Source: Opitutus sp. GAS368 (GTDB lineage: Bacteria; Verrucomicrobiota; Verrucomicrobiia; Opitutales; Opitutaceae). From it: 7,746 nucleotides of DNA. Each line of letters starts with the position of its first letter. The stretch's first letter is position 1. The notes under the pieces are model-generated. The model was not told the DNA's origin. It saw nothing but the letters and a program-made list of their open reading frames with translations, and searched no databases. The DNA lies in contig CAMAXB010000144.1 in NCBI GenBank assembly GCA_945862035.1, positions 1 to 7,746 of the forward strand, written 5' to 3'. Of the stretch, positions 6,480 through 7,746 are shown piece by piece. The translations under genes were made by a program, and so were the position numbers.

Positions 6480-6550
6480 GGTCCGTTATACTGGAGAATT
6501 CAAATTCGATCACCGGGGCAGGCCACCCCAGCGACCTATTGCCCAGGTGC

Positions 6551-7246
6551 TCAGAAGCAGATGTAGTTGTAGAGGTCGGTGCCGGAAAAGCCGAGGGAAC
6601 CGCGCAGCCGCCACGACAGCACCACCGCGGCGACCAAGGCCATGGCGGTCTGGACCCGCGCAATGCCCACCGGAGACAGACGACTGCGGACCCAGCTGAA
6701 ATTGGCTTGGACCAGCCACAGCAGCGGCACCGTGCCGAGGCCGAAGGCCAGCATGAACTCGGATCCGTGCAAGGCGGACCCGGAGAGCGCGGCGAGGGCG
6801 ATCAGGAAGTAGAGCGGTCCGCAGGGCAGCAGCGGCGTGGCGAGCCCCATCACGCCGGCCACCTGCAGGCGCGGGCGCCCGCGCACCCAGCCCTGCAACG
6901 CGAACTGGACACGTGAAAGCAACTTGAGCCGCGGAAGTCGCGAACCGAGTCGCAGGGCCACGAGTAGAAAATAACCGACCAGCACCCAGGGCAGCCAGCG
7001 AACCAAGCTGGAGTCACCCCAACTCGCCGGGACGGAACCGATGCCCCCCACGATCGCGCCGAGCAGGGTGTAGCCGAGGACGCGCGAGACCTGGTAGACT
7101 GTCGTGACCGTCGTCGCGTCGACCTGCTCGCCGCGGGCCGGCGTCAGCATGCAGGCCAGCGGCCCGCACATGCCCGCGCAGTGCAGGCTCGTCACCAAGC
7201 CGGCGACGAAGGCTGCGGCGGGCGTGCTGACGGAGGCGAGTTCCAT
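6551..7246 (-). CDS. TauE/SafE-like (DsbD_2-type) membrane protein of the cbb3 cluster
   Basis: This 231-aa polytopic membrane protein has about six helices. The first carries the family signature LVTSLHCAGMCGPL, with H22, C23, M26 and C27, and a second conserved turn, TPLLPCGPLY, holds C142. These paired Cys-containing half motifs match the UreH-like/DsbD_2 branch usually annotated as 'sulfite exporter TauE/SafE', not the classical sulfite exporters. Genes of this type are repeatedly found beside ccoGHIS. The His/Cys/Met residues suggest handling of copper or thiol electrons for oxidase assembly; that role is inference. The ATG at 7246 follows the stop of the 49-aa gene by 2 nt (TGA-TC-ATG), so translation is probably coupled. 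The C-terminus ends in YNYICF, which has another Cys. A sulfite or urease-related role is unlikely in this setting. Confidence 0.85.
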   Translation of the reverse strand: MELASVSTPAAAFVAGLVTSLHCAGMCGPLACMLTPARGEQVDATTVTTVYQVSRVLGYTLLGAIVGGIGSVPASWGDSSLVRWLPWVLVGYFLLVALRLGSRLPRLKLLSRVQFALQGWVRGRPRLQVAGVMGLATPLLPCGPLYFLIALAALSGSALHGSEFMLAFGLGTVPLLWLVQANFSWVRSRLSPVGIARVQTAMALVAAVVLSWRLRGSLGFSGTDLYNYICF

Positions 7247-7248
7247 GA

Positions 7249-7398
7249 TCAGGGGCCCTGACGCGGCTCAAGCGGCACGGATTGCACCGGACTGCGGGCC
7301 GAGAGCGTGAAGAGCACGACGTAGGCGAGGATCAGGGCCAGAAAGCAGCCGCCGGCCAGCGCCCAGATTTTGAGACCATCTCGATTTTTCGCGCTCAT
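7249..7398 (-). CDS. 49-aa single-helix membrane protein within the cco cluster
   Basis: The encoded protein has a polar, basic start (MSAKNRDGLK), one strong transmembrane helix at about 11-32 (IWALAGGCFLALILAYVVLF) and a short tail ending PLEPRQGP. The start ATG at 7398 has the best Shine-Dalgarno in the window, AAGGAG about 5 nt upstream, which supports real translation. The gene sits where ccoH/fixH usually lies (between ccoG and ccoI) and has the same topology as the CcoH anchor, but lacks the roughly 100-residue periplasmic domain of that protein. It overlaps the 3' end of the ccoG frame by 131 nt, in another frame. It could be a reduced CcoH, a small assembly factor in the style of CcoQ/CcoS, or an unrelated small subunit. 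No motif decides. Confidence 0.72.
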   Translation of the reverse strand: MSAKNRDGLKIWALAGGCFLALILAYVVLFTLSARSPVQSVPLEPRQGP

Positions 7399-7746
7399 GC
7401 TTCTCCTTGCGTTCGTTGTTTTTGCGATGTTCCCGTTCGGACCGTTCCTTGAGCAGTTCGGGGTCGGGACCGATAAACTCAACCTGACGACCCAGCTCGT
7501 AAGTCTTTGCCTCGTCGGTCACGCCCACCCGGAAATGGAAGGGACCGGCGTAAATCTCGCGTGGAATCTGAATCACAAGAGGGCTCACGACCTCGCCCAT
7601 CGCCGGGAGTTCCATCGCGGACTTGAAGCCCACCTGCACGGTACCGGGGGGCAGATCGGAGGCGGTGACCACCAGGCGGGCGGGTTCATTGCGCTTGTTG
7701 ACCAGGCGGATCAGGAACTGATTGCGGACGGAGGTGGTGTCGACGA
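7268..7746 (-). CDS. ccoG: CcoG/FixG C-terminal part (partial, start outside window)
   Basis: The open frame encodes the last 158 residues of a CcoG/FixG protein; the ferredoxin-like 4Fe-4S and membrane parts lie beyond the right edge. The visible part is the C-terminal immunoglobulin-like domain: SVRNQFLIRLVNKRNEPARL, then 'DLPPGTVQVGF', and 'GPFHFRVGVTDEAKTYELGRQVEFIG'. CcoG reduces Cu(II) to Cu(I) in the cytoplasm or membrane to feed the CcoI pump during cbb3 oxidase assembly (established for the family). After the domain, a charged segment (ELLKERSEREHRKNNERKEKHEREKSR) and a low-complexity Arg/Gly/Ala end run on to a TGA at 7268, an unusual extension of about 70 residues. Its last 43 codons lie over the small membrane gene in another frame, so a frameshift or an earlier true end should be considered. 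Confidence 0.85.
   Translation of the reverse strand, partial: VDTTSVRNQFLIRLVNKRNEPARLVVTASDLPPGTVQVGFKSAMELPAMGEVVSPLVIQIPREIYAGPFHFRVGVTDEAKTYELGRQVEFIGPDPELLKERSEREHRKNNERKEKHEREKSRWSQNLGAGRRLLSGPDPRLRRALHALGPQSGAIRAA

Noticed and set aside
4623..6566. 647-codon open frame on the plus strand, antisense to ccoI
   Set aside because: It is a high-GC shadow of ccoI: Arg/Gly/Ala-rich, no recognisable domain, and the opposite strand has all P-type ATPase motifs.

Overview
The window is GC-rich with typical dense bacterial coding. The predicted proteins (a cbb3-oxidase maturation cluster with an interposed TauE/SafE-type membrane protein, an aminopeptidase P, a single-domain UspA) and the general lack of Shine-Dalgarno sequences suggest a Verrucomicrobiota bacterium, perhaps of the Opitutaceae. 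That placement is inference from protein style; no taxonomic marker is present.

Left part (1-1878, minus-strand genes plus non-coding DNA) looks like the end of a mobile or decaying genomic island. Read in the direction of transcription, it holds a 14-bp operator-like palindrome repeated three times at an exact 32-bp period; an Xre-type HTH protein of the mobile mystery protein A family; a Fic protein of the mobile mystery protein B family (GTGA overlap); a small helical protein of the kind often paired with nucleotidyltransferases; and the first 20 codons of a probable nucleotidyltransferase cut by the window edge. Behind this operon lie a 16-bp perfect inverted repeat with competing pairings (1503-1600), the C-terminal stub of a tyrosine recombinase (about 1613-1745) and tRNA-Pro(GGG) at 1879-1955, a classic island attachment site. 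Several parts look worn: the Fic motif has three substitutions, the HTH protein is short and the integrase is a fragment.

Middle (1956-3995, plus strand): a UspA-type ATP-binding universal stress protein (2097-2555), then an M24 metallopeptidase of the aminopeptidase P/prolidase type (2598-3896) with all five metal ligands. A long imperfect hairpin separates this block from the convergent genes to its right.

Right part (3996-7746, minus strand): the maturation end of a cbb3 cytochrome oxidase cluster, transcribed right to left. It contains the C-terminal part of CcoG/FixG (cupric reductase), a 49-aa single-helix membrane protein lying largely inside the ccoG reading frame, a TauE/SafE-like (DsbD_2-type) membrane protein, and CcoI/FixI, the P1B copper ATPase. 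Together they would reduce copper, move it across the membrane and assemble the CuB centre of the oxidase. No full-length CcoH/FixH and no CcoS is visible at the usual places.
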